DNA of 64,000 bases. Origin: Mytilisepta virgata (taxonomy: Eukaryota; Mollusca; Bivalvia; Mytilida; Mytilidae). The notes under the pieces are model-generated. The model made no database searches. It was given only the letters and a program-made list of their open reading frames with translations, and was not told where the DNA came from. The stretch covers positions 65,542,694 through 65,606,693 of the forward strand of contig CM051520.1 in the NCBI GenBank assembly GCA_028015205.1, given 5' to 3'. Position numbers and translations under genes: made by a program. This document shows positions 1-14,400 of this stretch, one piece after another. Each line of letters starts with the position of its first letter. The stretch's first letter is position 1.

Positions 1-2167
1 AAGTACTGAGATTTAAATTAATACATTGTAATTCGAGTGGTAAAGTATTTATAAAATCAACTGAAATTCAATCTTCTATTGTAAAACCTAAATTTGCTGG
101 TTCAGTTGAATTTTTCAAGGTAATACATTTAAACAAATTTAGAAGCATACCGGTATTGTAAGTAATACATAGTAACTATTAATTACTTGATCCAATCAAC
201 GAACAGTGTCTAATTACAACTCGTAGGTTTTAATTGTTAATTAGCCAAGCTGAACTATCAAAACTAGCCTAATGAGCTGTGTATAAGTTTTTGTTTACTT
301 TGACCAGCTTTTAATTTGACATAATTAACTTTCTGTTCATTTGCATGCCCGGACAAAATTGAAATGTTGATTTCATTTAAGGGGGCTTAATGAAATTAAC
401 ATGTAATGGCATTATATGGATTAGATAGATATTTTAATGGGATGATAGTTTCAAAAAAGCCCCCTAAAATGTATAGACACCAGAGTTTGAGGTCTGACTA
501 CAGACCTAAGGATTATTATAAGGAACATTTATTTCTTGAACCTGGTGTAAGTAACACTCTAATTTTCAAATTTTGTTTATGTGTTAGAAAATATTTTTAT
601 ATAATCCTCCCAAATTTTTTATGAAAATTTCAGTAGACTTGCAGAATTTTGTATTTTGAAAATTGGGATTTTTTTTTGTTTCATGATAAAAATGCATAAA
701 AGGATGGGGTTTAACTGATGGAATAGTAAGGGATGAAAATCATTGAATGAATTTTCCTTGACATTATTGTAGTTTTGCAAGTATTTAAAATGCAAAATGT
801 CTTCATTGAAAAAATATTGTGCAAAGTTTAATGAAATACACTGCTAAATTATTGGTAAATTTGCTATAGGTTTAGAATGTTTAAGACTTATGTTGGAAAG
901 GTAAAGTGTAAAGATAAAGCCATCAAATTTTATGGGGTTTTTTAACATGCAAAATGCGTAGTAGACAAAGCTTAAATTTTATTGAAAGGCCTGAAAATTA
1001 TTTTGCAAAATGATTTTCCAACCATTGAAATGTTTTCCTTCTAAATGATCTGTTTAGCACAAATTTTGAAGGTGTTTTTCATTTTATGTTATTCATTTTG
1101 AATTATTAATCAGCAAAGAATCATTTTTAGTCTGTTGACAAATCTCCTAGTTCACTTATTGGAAAAAGTATTTATTTATGCATGATTGGTTAAGGTTACC
1201 AGGAGGGGTTATTTTATAGTCTAGACTTTTATGGACTTTAAAATTTTTCATTTTAAGCAATAATGAATTTTATTGTTTTGTAAATTTAAACTATTTGAAT
1301 ACATAAATAGGTATTATTTTCATTGATTTTAAGTGTTTTGTTGTTATTGTGTATTGTAAAAAAAGATAAAAGTGTTTTGTCACTCAGTAGGATAAAGGTA
1401 TGTTGGGTACAATTAAATTGTAGTGACACCTTGAACATGATTGACAGTCTTTGTCTGACACTTTCATGTTTAACACATGAAAACTGTGATCCATTTATTG
1501 GAGAAAATCTTTTGTTTTTAATGAATTGATAAATACTGGAAGTGTATTGTAAGAATTTTGGAATGGGTTTGAAAATGTTTTTTGCTACAGAATTCTTTAC
1601 CAATTTCTTTTGCATTTAATTAGAATAAAAGTTGAAAAATTTTACTCAAAGTTGCAGAAATATGGGTTTACTTTCGGCCCAGTGATAATAAAACCAACAA
1701 TCATGCATTCTGTGTTTAGCCCATTTTTTTTTGGTTTAATTTGCAAGGACACGGTAATATTAGTACTTTTGGACTGACAAATATACAGCAAGCAGGTTGA
1801 AGGGCACCAAAAAACCTATGGATGAAATCAGTCCTTTCCTTTCTTCAGTCTTGTGGAATGTAGTCGTATGGACGATTACCCCATATCCTTACATTTTCAA
1901 ATGTGAAAAATACAATCTTATTTTAACATGGTTAGAAATGTCTGTTGTGCAAAATCATATTGTTGCCTAAAGTGTTATGGAGAAAAAAAAATTATTTGAT
2001 ACATTATCAATTTTTCAATGCAATATTTGTAGTACTTTCAGTTTACATTAACGATATCGATGTCATTTATCCTGTGAATTTTAAATAATCTAAATTCACA
2101 CTAAATATTCAACAGGTGGAATGCGTTAAAAACAATTCTTTTGATCAATATTTTTTTGCCATTTTAG
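1..2167. other. Intronic DNA upstream of first visible CEP135 exon
   Basis: AT-rich sequence without a convincing exon. The next CEP135 exon upstream, which should end in phase 0, was not found here. A 406-624 open frame ends near a GTAAGT but has no polypyrimidine acceptor and no resemblance to CEP135. Confidence 0.6.
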
Positions 2168-2296
2168 GTTGAAAGACGTGATGAAGAAATAGAGAGACTA
2201 AACAGAATGTTGGACGGAGGAAGACCATCGGATGTCGTGGCCCTGGAGGCCAGGAACAGGGCTAACGAGAGAATGATTTCACACCTTAATATTCAG
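2168..2296 (+). CDS. CEP135: CEP135 exon (visible exon 1)
   Basis: 43 codons, phase 0 at both ends, between a TTTTAG acceptor and GTAGAT donor. It carries the family signature LDGGRPSDVVALEARNR followed by HLNIQ, the most diagnostic block in the window. Confidence 0.95.
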
Positions 2297-5200
2297 GTAG
2301 ATAATTGTTGTTATATTGAGCATTCATATTATGTTATTAGATACCAGTTTCCATGTCTTTTTTGGGTTCATTTAACCAGGAATAGAACAACTTGACAAAA
2401 TGCATATTCTGTCTTGTGTTGTCCATGAAAAAGACCAAAAACCATAGAATTCTAAATCCTTTATGGTCATAACACATTTTCACCAAAACCACAAATATGG
2501 ATAGCTGCAAAAATAAATTTATTCTCTGTTTAAGCAAGTATCTTTCCTTAGACTATATTTGCTTCCCCTTAACTTGTAGTGTCTCAGTCCCTGCAAGAGA
2601 CAAAATGAGTGTAATTTACAGTGGAATCTTGTTTGTTTAAACTACATTGTCTTGAACATTGTGATATGCTCTATAATCGTTTGAACTTCCTGATAACTTG
2701 AACTGATTTTAAACTGATGATCAAAGTTCTGCTGGTTGTAATTTGTCATATGGATGGAAAAAAATCAGCAGTAGATGGGAGGTAAATTATTTTATGCAAG
2801 AAAATAATTTCAGTGAATATTCATGCTTTGGATTTATAACAGAAAACTGTTTTCATTCTTTAGTCAAAATTCCGATTTTTAGCTCACCTGGCCAAAGGCC
2901 ATGTGAGCTTTTGTCATCACTTGGCGTCCGTTGTCAGTCCATCTGTAAAGTTTTCACATTTTAATCTTCTCCTCTGAGCGATACAGGCACAGACCTCTGA
3001 GCCTCTAGTTTGAATTACTTATTTCAAACTTACAGTATTGTGATAACACATTCCATTGGTTAGTAGTTTAGCGAAGTAGAGCGGGCAACCTGGACTCTGA
3101 TGAATGAAAATCTGCTTTACCATTAATTTAACAGCTCCTTTTATATTACTGTTGTGTCCCATATTCATCATCAGTTGATTTTTGTGTTCAGCAAGTTTTG
3201 TCATGTGACAGGAGTTAGTCCATTGTTAGGGCTTTAAATAAGAAAATGTACTTACTGAGAGGTAAACATCATCATATCCTTGCTGTTGAGATGTTTAAGA
3301 AAAACCACAAATTTTAGGATGGTATTTAGGTTTTTCTTGAGAGATACTATGACGTCACAATGTATAGCTCTTGGTAACGTCATTACCTCCCCCTGCTACT
3401 GTATGGGAGATGCTATGACATCAGAATGTGAAGCCCTTAGCAACATCATTATCTACCTTTGCAACTGTAGGGTATTCCCTAAAAAGGTACTTTTGAAAAG
3501 TAACCATGAAAAGTGTGAAGGCAGGAGAAAACAAATGGAAATACAAGTTTCAGGTTTGTTTAAATTTTTCCAAAATTTATAACCTTTAATAAACAATGAT
3601 AAATGGAATTAATTTATTATAATATTATTTAACTGTCAAATATTGCCTTTTTTCCAGATTGACTTTTTGCAACAGAAGAACAGAGAAATGGAAAGAAAAA
3701 TGAATGAAGCTTTGACAACAAGGGATGGATATGAAAGTGAGGCTTCCAAACTGAAATTAAAAACTCGACAGTTGGAAGCTAAGAATAAAGAACTAGAATA
3801 TGACCTGAATGATGTAGATCGCATGGCAAAGAGACTACAGACAGATAAGGATATTGTTGTCAAAGAGGCTGATAGAGAAATGTCTGAAGCTAAGGTTGGT
3901 ATTTTATTATTATCCAAGAAACTGGCTGAATTACTTAATGAAGTAATTTATGTTTTAATAGATGTTTTCTGAAAACATGTATAATATTGACGAACTTCCC
4001 GATAGTGCAGTTTCCTGCAAATTCTTGACTTCATAATACAGAACCACTTACATAACAATGTTGAATGACATGATTTGCATTGGTTAACCCCAGGCAAACT
4101 TAAAAAAGAAGTAAGAAATTCGCAAGTTTGCAATGTACCAATAGTTCAGCTATCTGCATTTCTGCCCCATAATGTATAAATTTTTCTTTCCATTTCTCTG
4201 TTCTTCTGTTGCAAAAGGGCCTCAGTCTCATGTAAAATAAACACTGTCATATGCAAGAGGCCACAGAAAAATGGCAATTAAATGCAGTGTAGAATGAACA
4301 CATTTACAGAAAATATTCACTCATTTTTTTTTATTGAAGGAAAAAATCTTGTTAAATATGCAGGTGAATTTTGGCAACAAAGTCCAGGCTGTGATCACCA
4401 TAAGACCAGTGTTTTTCAACATTTTCGGTATTGAAATTTGCTTTTTCTTTTACTTCACTCTGCAAATACAGGTTGCCAATGTTGTTGGACAGTCTGGATT
4501 AAACTCAGGACACTATTAAAAAACATTATGAGCTTGTTAAGTTTCATTGTGAGGATATACATGTACTGGTAGTTAATTTTGATATCATTACTTGGTTTAA
4601 AATTTGATTTAAAAGATATCGGAAAGTGGTTTACAAGTGTGTGTTTAAAAGGTTGAATTTTTATGTGGTTTCTTAATTGAGTATATTAACTTTTTAGATA
4701 TGTTGTCATCTGGTAAGGTCGTTATAAACATGTATATAATATGCATGACATGCAGTTTTATGCATATTTTTATTACTCTTACTTTGAGTGCTTTTGAATG
4801 AACAGGTGTAAAAGCATATGCATGATTTATTAGTTAGCAGATGGAAATAAAGTACATTTAAAAGCAGAATTTGTTTTAGTTAGATTGTAAATTGCAAAAT
4901 TAAAAGATATCAGTTTTAACTAGGTTATTTTTTCTTTAAACTGGAAATTAGTTTTATATTTGTACTTGTAAAAGTACGTGAACTGATGATAAACATGCTT
5001 TGAAATCTTAGTGCATGTATAAATTTTGTAGGTTTTAGAATAAAGTAAACAGAAAATTTTTGTTTCACTTGAATGTTATATCAATTAGAAAAAAAATTGG
5101 CATGCATAAAGTGTTTTGTAACTGAAAAGTCCAGAGTAAATTTACAAAAATCACAAAGGCAATATCAAGGAATTTATGAGCTGCAATAATGTTGATGTGT

Positions 5201-5389
5201 AGAGTTAAATTGGAAAGTGGTCCACTGCTTGAATGGTTGATATATTGTGTATACCTATTTTCACACTCAAAGGGTTGTTCCTAGCATTCCTCAGGAACTG
5301 GTGTAAAAATTATTCCCATTGAGAATATAATAAAAATCATGTAATTGGCATAATTATCTACTTACCCTATCAATTCAGGATTTTTTCCT

Positions 5390-5425
<36 letters not shown>

Positions 5426-8400
5426 GTGCTAAATTTATAAATTCTAGAGCTGAGAAAAAAAAAGATAATAGTCATAAAATGTATATAATTTTTTGTGTTT
5501 GCAATGAGCTGGTGTTTGAAATTCATTTTCTTTAGAAACAATAAAAAAAAAAACAAAAAATAAATTTCCTTCATTCCTCATTCAAGCAAAAATTATTTCA
5601 AAAGTTATATGGAATTGTTAGGAAGAAAGCCATAATGTTGATTTTCTAAATAGTTTTAAGAAGGGTCGTGTTATTAGTTTGGTAAAAATACAATGGAAAT
5701 GTATTTACATTGATGAAGTTATTCAAAGTAAAAGATAGCTGAATGTGACTCTGGAATTTTGTTCCAGTACTGCAGAAGTGTATAATCTTATTCTTATGTA
5801 GGATGAATTGGAGAAATCAAGACATGAGCTTGAAGATTTAGACCAAGTAGTTGCAGAACTGAAGGCAGCCAATCAGACTCTGTCACGACAGCAGTCTGAT
5901 TTGAAGGCGCAGATGTCGGTCAAGAATGGCGATCTTTTACGTCTGGAGGAATTACTAGACAGAGTGACGGAGGATAAAAAGAGACTCAGTCATAGGGTCA
6001 ACAAGCTCATGGCAAATGGTAAGGGATAGGTAGACAGCTAATAGTGAACTAGTAAAAAACAGGAAGATTTTTTACTCTTGGTCAAATATAGTTGCAAAAA
6101 AGGGGATTAAATCATTACAGCCAGATGAAAGTCGAGAAATTTAACATTTAAAAAACAGTTTACTGCAGATTTAAAAAGATATACTTTGTAAGATCGACTT
6201 GGTTTTAAGATTATGATCAATACTCAATAGCAAATGTCTTTATATAAACAGGTCGGCATTTTTTTTATTAACATTTACAAAATTTTCTTTAAAACTCATT
6301 TAAAGAAACAAAAAATGTATTTATGGTCAATTTTAGCTGAATGGAAAAAAGTTTTTAGGAAAATTCCAATCTTTTCTTACATTTACCTTCTCCAGAGAAA
6401 GAATTAGTGTTAGAAATTGAAAGATTGAAGAAAAAGAACGGACCAGCTACAACAAAGAAAGGCAAAACATCCAGCAAACTTGATGCCTTTATACGAGGCA
6501 TTGAAGAGGAAAGGAATTATTATAGAGACCAGACTGATGCATTGCAGAAAATGTTACGCGGAGAGATTCCAACGAGAAGTCGCAGCCCTGTAAGGTCAAG
6601 GTCGTCATCCAGGACAGGAAGTCCAACTCGAGAGGCAGCAGGAACACCTACCTCAAAATCCGATAAAAAGGTTTGTTACCCTAATAGAGCTTTAGAAAAA
6701 CAATGGAGCATCACTAGAATAATATAATGTAAAATTTACATATGATTTTGTAGATCCAAATAGTAGAACCATCTTGGATGACTAAGTTTATTATAACACA
6801 TAATACCGGTACATAATCTTCATAAGTAGAGATTATTCAGAACTTTTTTTTTTAAATTGTCTTATCTTCATTAGTTGGTCATTGTTATTTTTTCACCTTT
6901 CAGTTGAAAATAATTTTTGATCAGATAATGTATTTTGTGAAGAAAGTGCAGGAGATTCCCTATTTGAAGGTCTTGAATTGTCATTTAGGTGCACAAGTTA
7001 ATCTTTATATGCATCCAGGTGTTGTGTTAAAAAAGAATCACACTTTTGCAAAAAAAACATTTTTTTAAATCATGCAATTTGGTTCCTTCTTTTCTTCTTT
7101 TGTCTTACAGTAAAACTAGAATCTAAATATCAAATCTCCTGCATGACCACTTGTATGCATATGTACATGTAATTCAGTATATTAAACCAGTGATGTTTTT
7201 TTTCAGAACGTTGCTCAGTATGAGACTGTGATACGGGTATTAGAAGAAGAAAAAGAATATTATAAGAAGGAATATGAAATGTTAAAGGCTACAAAGAAAC
7301 CAACCTCTGCCAGAGCTACACCAATTAAGGTCTGAACTAGTTCATTGTTAAATGTTTAGGACCTAGGTCATACCATGAGTTGTAAATAAAGTTGAGACTT
7401 TCATAACTCATACATGTGTTAAACATGAACCATCAGATAAGGAGTTGAGGTTTCATATTGATTTCTTACTTTTTCTACAGAAATAATTTTGTCCAGGGGT
7501 AAGGAAATGGAAATATTCATCAGGACAACACCATATATACCTTCATCACTTGTACACATACTGAAATTTACATTTGAGATAAAAATACTACAGAGTATAG
7601 GTACAGGAAAATGGGTATTTAGATCTTCATAATATGGCTACAAGGATTTTTCTTCTTTTTTGGCCGGGTTGCACAGAGTGCAAATCCGGGTTATAGTATG
7701 GTGAATGTCGGGCGGGCGGCGGGCGGGCGGCGGCGGCGGGCGGGCGGGGAAAATGGGTACCTATTTTGTGAAATCAACTCCTCCTACAGTTTTTCACCCA
7801 CATCCTTGAAACTTCATAGAATGTTTCTATATATATTGAAGATGTGCACCTCACTTTATGGAATTATTTCAGGAATTATTTCCCATTTTTCCAAACTTTG
7901 GAACTTAGTTGTTTTTTTTATTGACATCTTCAATAGAGGGTACCTATTTTGTGAAATCAACTCCTCCTACAGTTTTTCACCCACATCCTTGAAACTTCAT
8001 AGAATGTTTCTATATATATTGAAGATGTGCACCTCACTTTATGGAGTTATTTCAGGAATTATTTCCCATTTTTCCAAACTTTGGAACTTACATGTAGTTG
8101 TTTTTTTATTGACATCTTCAATAGAGGGTACCTATTTTGTGAAATCAACTCCTCCTACAATTTTTCACCCACATCCTTGAAACTTCATAGAATGTCTCTA
8201 TATATATTGAAGATGTGCACCTCACTTTATGGAATTATTTCAGGAATTATTTCCCATTTTTCCAAACCTTGGAACTTAGTCGTTTTTTATTGACATCTTC
8301 AATAGAGGGTACCTATTTTGTGAAATCAACTCCTCCTACAGTTTTTCACCCACATCCTTGAAACTTCATAGAATGTTTCTATATATATTGAAGATGTGCA

Positions 8401-11400
8401 CCTCACTTTATGGAATTATTTCAGGAATTATTTCCCATTTTTCCAAACTTTGGAACTTAGTCGTTTTTTATTGACATCTTCAATAGAGGGTACCTATTTT
8501 GTGAAATCAACTCCTCCTACAGTTTTTCACCCACATCCTTGAAACTTCATAGAATGTTTCTATATATATTGAAGATGTGCACCTCACTTTATGGAGTAAT
8601 TTCAGGAATTATTTCCCATTTTTCCAAACTTTGGAACTTAGTTGTTTTTTTATTGACATCTTCAATAGAGGGTACCTATTTTGTGAAATCAACTCCTCCT
8701 ACAATTTTTCACCCACATCCTTGAAACTTCATAGAATGTCTCTATATATATTGAAGATGTGCACCTCACTTTATGGAATTATTTCAGGAATTATTTCCCA
8801 TTTTTCCAAACCTTGGAACTTAGTCGTTTTTTATTGACATCTTCAATAGAGGGTACCTATTTTGTGAAATCAACTCCTCCTACAGTTTTTCACCCACATC
8901 CTTGAAACTTCATAGAATGTTTCTATATATATTGAAGATGTGCACCTCACTTTATGGAATTATTTCAGGAATTATTTCCCATTTTTCCAAACATTGGAAC
9001 TTAGTTGTTTTTTTATTGACATCTTCAATAGAGGGTACCTATTTTGTGAAATCAACTCCTCCTACAGTTTTTCACCCACATCCTTGAAACTTCATAGAAT
9101 GTTTCTATATATATTGAAGATGTGCACCTCACTTTATGGAATTATTTCAGGAATTATTTCCCATTTTTCCAAACATTGGAACTTAGTCGTTTTTAGCTCA
9201 CCTGGCTAAAAGCCAGGGTGAGCTTTTGCCATCACTTTGCGTCCGTCGTCCGTCCGTCGTCTGTCGTCCGTTAACTTTTCACATTTCAATCTTCTTCTAA
9301 AAAACCACTGAACCAAATGGAACCAAACTTGGCAGCAATGTTCCTGTGAAGGTCCTTTACAGAATTTGTAATTTTGGTGCTGATCGAATATTCAACATGG
9401 CTGCCAGGCCCAATAATGTGTTCTGATTGGCTGAAATTTCAAAAATCTTCTTGTTCAAAAATCTTCTCCTCTGAAACTACTGGCCCAAATTGAACCAAAC
9501 TTGGCCACAAGCATCATTAGGGTATCTAGTTTAAAAATGTGTCCGATGACCCTGCCTGCCAACCAACATGGCCGACATGGCTAAAAATAGAACATAGGGG
9601 TAAACTGCAGTTTTTGTCTTATATCTCAAAAACTAAAGCAATTAGAGCAAAACTGACTTGGGGTAAAAATGTTCATCAGGTCAAGATCTACCCGTCATGA
9701 AATTTTCAGACGAATCGGTCAACCCTTTGTTGGGTTATTGCCCCTGAATTGTTAATTTTAAGGAAATTTTGCAGTTTTAGGTTATTATCTTGAATATTAT
9801 TATAGATAAAGACAAGTTGTAAACAACAAAAATGTTCAGCAAAGTAAGATCTACAAATAAGTCAACATGACCAAAATCGTTGATTGACCCCTTATAGGAG
9901 TTTTTGCCCTTTAAAGACAGCATCCAGCATAAACTTTCCTTTAAAGATCTTTTCCTCTCAAACCACTTGGCCAAATGAGACCAAACTTTGGTTGAATGGT
10001 CCTTGGGTGGCCCCCTTCAAAAATTATGTCTGGCATCCCCGACTTCCAACCGAGATGGCTGCTGTTACTAAAAATAGAAAAAAAGGGGGGGACTTTCAAA
10101 AATCATGTCCAGTTGCAACCAAAGTTGGCAGTAATAGTTCTTAGGAGGTTCTCTTCCAGAAATATGTCCAATGTCCCGGACTGTTAACCAAGATGGCCGC
10201 CACAGCCGAACTTAGTTTAACATAGGGCCCTATATGAAATTTCATTGAAAAATCTTCTTGTCTTAAACCACTTGACCAATTGGAACCAGACTTGGCAGCA
10301 ATGGTCCTTAGATGGTCCTCTTACAGAGGTGTGTCCGATGACCCGGACTGTCAACCAAGATTGCCGCCACTACCGAACTTAGTTTAACATAGGGCCCTAT
10401 AGGAAAATTCATTGAAAAATCTTCTTGTCTGAAACCACTTGACATATTGGAGCCAGACTTGGCAGCATTGGTCCTTAGGAGGTCTTTTTTCAGAAATGTG
10501 TCTGATTTCGTGGACTATGAACCAAGATGGCCACCACAGCAGAACTTAGTTTAACATAGGACCCTATGGGAAAATCACTCAAAAATCTTCTCGTTTGAAA
10601 CAACTAAGCCAATTAGAATTAGACTTGGTAGCAATGGTCCTTAGATGGTCCTCTTTGAGAATTTTGTGTGATACCCAGACTGTCAACCAAGATGGCCGCC
10701 ACACCCGAACTTAGTTTAACATAGGGCCCTATAGGAAAATTCATTGAAAAATCTTCTCGTCTGAAACCACTTGACATATTGGAGCAGGACTTGGCGGCAT
10801 TGGTCCTTAGGAGGTCACTTTTTCAGAAATGTGTCTGATTTCGTGGACTGTGAACCAAGACGGCCGCCACAGTAGAACTTAGTTTAACATAGGGCCCTAT
10901 GGAAAAATTCATTGAAAAATATTCTTGTCTGAAACCACTTGACATATTGGAGCCAGACTTGGCAGCATTGGTCCTTAGGAGGTCCTCTTTCAAAAATATG
11001 TCCAATCACCCGGATTGTCAACCAAGATTGCTGCCACACCAACCTTTGTTAAATATTGGACCCTATAGGAAAATTCATTTAAAAATCTTCTAGTCTGAAA
11101 CCGCTTAGCCAGTTGGAACAAGACTTAGCAGAAATGGTCCTTAGATGGTTCTCTTTTAGAAACTGGACTGTCAACCAAGACGACTGCCACTGCTGAAATT
11201 AGTTTAACATAGAATCCTATAGAAAAACCAGCCAAATTGACTGCAACACTTAAATTTTTAGGTCTGCTCAAGGTGAAAAGTTAAATCCAGGTGAGCGATA
11301 CAGGCTCTTGAGAGCCTCTAGTTTATTGACATCTTCAATAGAGGGTACCTATTTTGTGAAATCAACTCCTCCTACAGTTTTTCACCCACATCCTTGAAAC

Positions 11401-14400
11401 TTCATAGAATGTTTCTATATATATTGAAGATGTGCACCTCACTTTATGGAATTATTTCAAGAATTATTTCCCATGTGCAATATGATCTTGTAATCACCTT
11501 TGTCACCACTACAATAAACACCCAGCAACCCGGCCATTTGTGTCTTTGACCCATTTTTTTTTTTATGCCCTGCCACAAATGTGGCCAGGGCATATAGATT
11601 TACCCTTGTCCGTCCGTCCGTACATCCCGATTCGGTTAAGTTTTGTATTTAGCTCCATTTCTCAGAAACCTATAGTAATATATCAATGATATTTCACCAC
11701 ACCAGTCCTCTTGTATAGTACAACGCAGTTCAGCAATACTTGGGTCACTATGACCTACATTTCATTCTTCAGTGAATTTGGTTAAGTTTTGCGTTTAGCT
11801 CCATTTCTAAGAAACCTATAGTAATATATCAATTATATTTCACCACTACAGTCCCCTTCTACAGTACAGCAACACTTGGGTCAATATGACCTACATTTCA
11901 TGCTTCAGTGACTTTGGTTAAGTTTTGCGTTTAGGTTCATCTCTCAGAAACCTATAGTAATATATCAATGATATTTCACCACTACGGTTTTTTTGTATAG
12001 TACAATGCAGTTCAGCAACACTTGGGTCACTATGACCTACATTTCATGCTTCAGTGACCTTGGTTTAGTTTTGCGTTTAGGTTCATTTCTCAGAAACCTC
12101 TAGTAATATATCAATGATATTTCATCACTACGTACTCTTGTATAGTAAAATGCAGTTCAGCATCACTTGGGCTGTTTTCAGGGCTGGGCATCCTTGTCTT
12201 ATAGACATATTTTGTAGTTTTTTTTAAAACTTCTATTATTATCCTTCATATAATACATGATAAACATATTTTCAAAAGCATGAAAGTTATACAGTTTTTC
12301 TTATGTACAAGTCTTCTTATTTCAGGGACTTGGTGACGATCCAGAGGTAACGAAGTTGATTAGAGAGAGAGATGAAATGAAGGCATTACTTGATAAATTT
12401 GAACGTCATATGGCTGAGGTTAGTTGTTCATATTTGTGAAGTTAGAAACTAACCAAAATTTAAAATTTGGAAACAGCGTATTCATTTTGTTTGAAACAAA
12501 ATTGTGAATGATTAGTTGTTGAATTAGATAATTATTGACTAATATGAAAAATGGTTTGAAAAGGTCAATTGTCATTCAAACACTCAAGGCAACTCAAAAT
12601 GTTTTTATGTGAGAGATGCTTAGTTGAAAATTTTATGTGTAACAATATCAGATTTGCTTCAGTATTGAGTTTAAGAATATCAAAGTTCTATAACAGTTTG
12701 AAGTACATGAATTATAAATCGCAAAATTTTCATAAAAATATATTATTCAGGTTTTTTCTTGCATGACATATTTATGTGTAAAAATTCTTTGCTTTTAGAT
12801 TCAAGCAAATGTAAAAGTACTGACGGCAGAGAGGGACAAGCTCAGCACAATGTATGATGAGGTAATTAAATTTTATACTTTACTCATTCAATATTCTGTC
12901 ACCCACTAATTAAATTCATATAAAATGTTTCAGTTTTTATATTCCACTAATTATATTGATATTATTTATTTCTTTTCCCTTGATAACTATAGACCAAGGA
13001 AGAACTCCAGAGAGTTCGAAGAGAACTTGTCAGATCACCAAAATCACCAAAAACTTCCTTGGCAGCTCAAGCAATTCTGAGAAGAGTAGAGAATGAGCGA
13101 GATGATGCTCTAGCAGATCTGAGAAGAATGTCAACAGAAAGAGACAGCCTACGGGAGAGATTAAAGGTAGAAATATAACTATATGTACTTTCAAAGCAAC
13201 CAGGACCCTGTTAAAGGGTTTGGGGTCAGGCTCTTAGGGTATTTTACTGTTTATACTACTGTAAATTCAGAAATTATTGCATGCATTTATTATTGCGATT
13301 TTGTCATTTTAGACCAAAATGCGATTTTAATTCTTGCGATTTTGAGATAAATCCTGCTTCATTCATATAAAAAATTCCAATATGCGAGTTTAAATTATTG
13401 CAATTACAACCCTGTCGCATTTTTCGCAATAACAAAAACATCACAATAATTTCCGAATTTACAGTATGCGAAAGTAATTCATCCTATGTTACTCAGATTG
13501 TATATAGGGCTATTCCAAAAATTATTAAGAGGAGGGATGGATGGTTTGAATTATTTAAGAGACTAAAAAATATTTGATAAGAACTTGATTTTTTAAAATT
13601 TGCCAAAATTTGGAACTGCTAAAAAAAATTCAAGACTTGCAGGAAAAAAAAGGCAGTTGAATAAATTCTGTTTTGTATATGTGAATACACTACATGAGAT
13701 GAGAATAAGAATAATTCTCAACTTAATTAGCAATTTTATGATTTCAGATTGCCACCGAATCTTCTCTATCAGACAGAGCTAAATTAGAACAGAAAATAGA
13801 AGACCTGGAAAATGCTCTCCATATTGTAAGTTTTGGGGAAAACAAAAATCTGTAATTATTTACTAACTTGTGGAATTTTCATAAACCTTTGTCTGGAAGA
13901 GTTTTAGATATCTGTTGTGAATTACTAGTGAAAAGAAGTGAAATAATTCTTCTCTGAAAATCAGGGTTTAGACTTACAAACTTATTTTTACTTGTAACAT
14001 AAGGTGTATTAATTAAAAAAAAGGAATAATTAGAGTTATACTAAAGCCTTTATATGAAGATAAGATTGAAGGTTATCTCCCTTGAGTAACTGATAGGAGA
14101 GTTCTTATTTTTGAAAGGGATTTGAATATTTTTTTATGACTTCTTGCATCATTTAAGTAGTCTGATTTATAAATTTTATGTACAGATTATATTTTATTTT
14201 TATTTTAAATCAGTCTGAAACAGAAAAAAGTGAAATGTTGGTACGAGTTACATCATTACGTGAAGATGTTAGACATTATGAAGACCAAGTTAAGGACCAG
14301 GCTTTGCGACTGGGACATACTCAGGATGAAGCATCACAACACAGATCCACAGCTACACAAATGAAGTAATATAAAGTTAATGAAGACATGGATATTGTCT

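Larger units (their letters stand above)
7662..11535 (+). mobile_element. Composite repeat element with GGCCGGGTTGC subterminal inverted repeats
   Basis: The ends are a perfect 11-bp inverted pair, GGCCGGGTTGC at 7662-7672 and GCAACCCGGCC at 11525-11535. A 5' hairpin (TTGCAC-AGA-GTGCAA) and a GGGCGGGCGG microsatellite lead into about eight 181-bp tandem units. A second element (9195-11321) is inserted in the array. It lies wholly inside one CEP135 intron. The architecture resembles non-autonomous Helitron/Helentron-type elements; that class is inference. Confidence 0.65.

Noticed and set aside
406..624. 72-codon frame with an internal GTGTAAGT donor, possible upstream CEP135 exon
   Set aside because: No credible acceptor with polypyrimidine tract, and the peptide does not resemble the CEP135 region expected before the LDGGRP block.
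7755..9194. CRISPR array
   Set aside because: Contiguous 181-bp tandem units without unique spacers in a eukaryotic intron; the 21-bp and 66-bp arrays are likewise contiguous tandem repeats.
7698..9209. Several 60-160 codon frames (FCEINSSYSFSPTSLKLHRM and similar)
   Set aside because: They are translations of the 181-bp tandem repeat in different phases.
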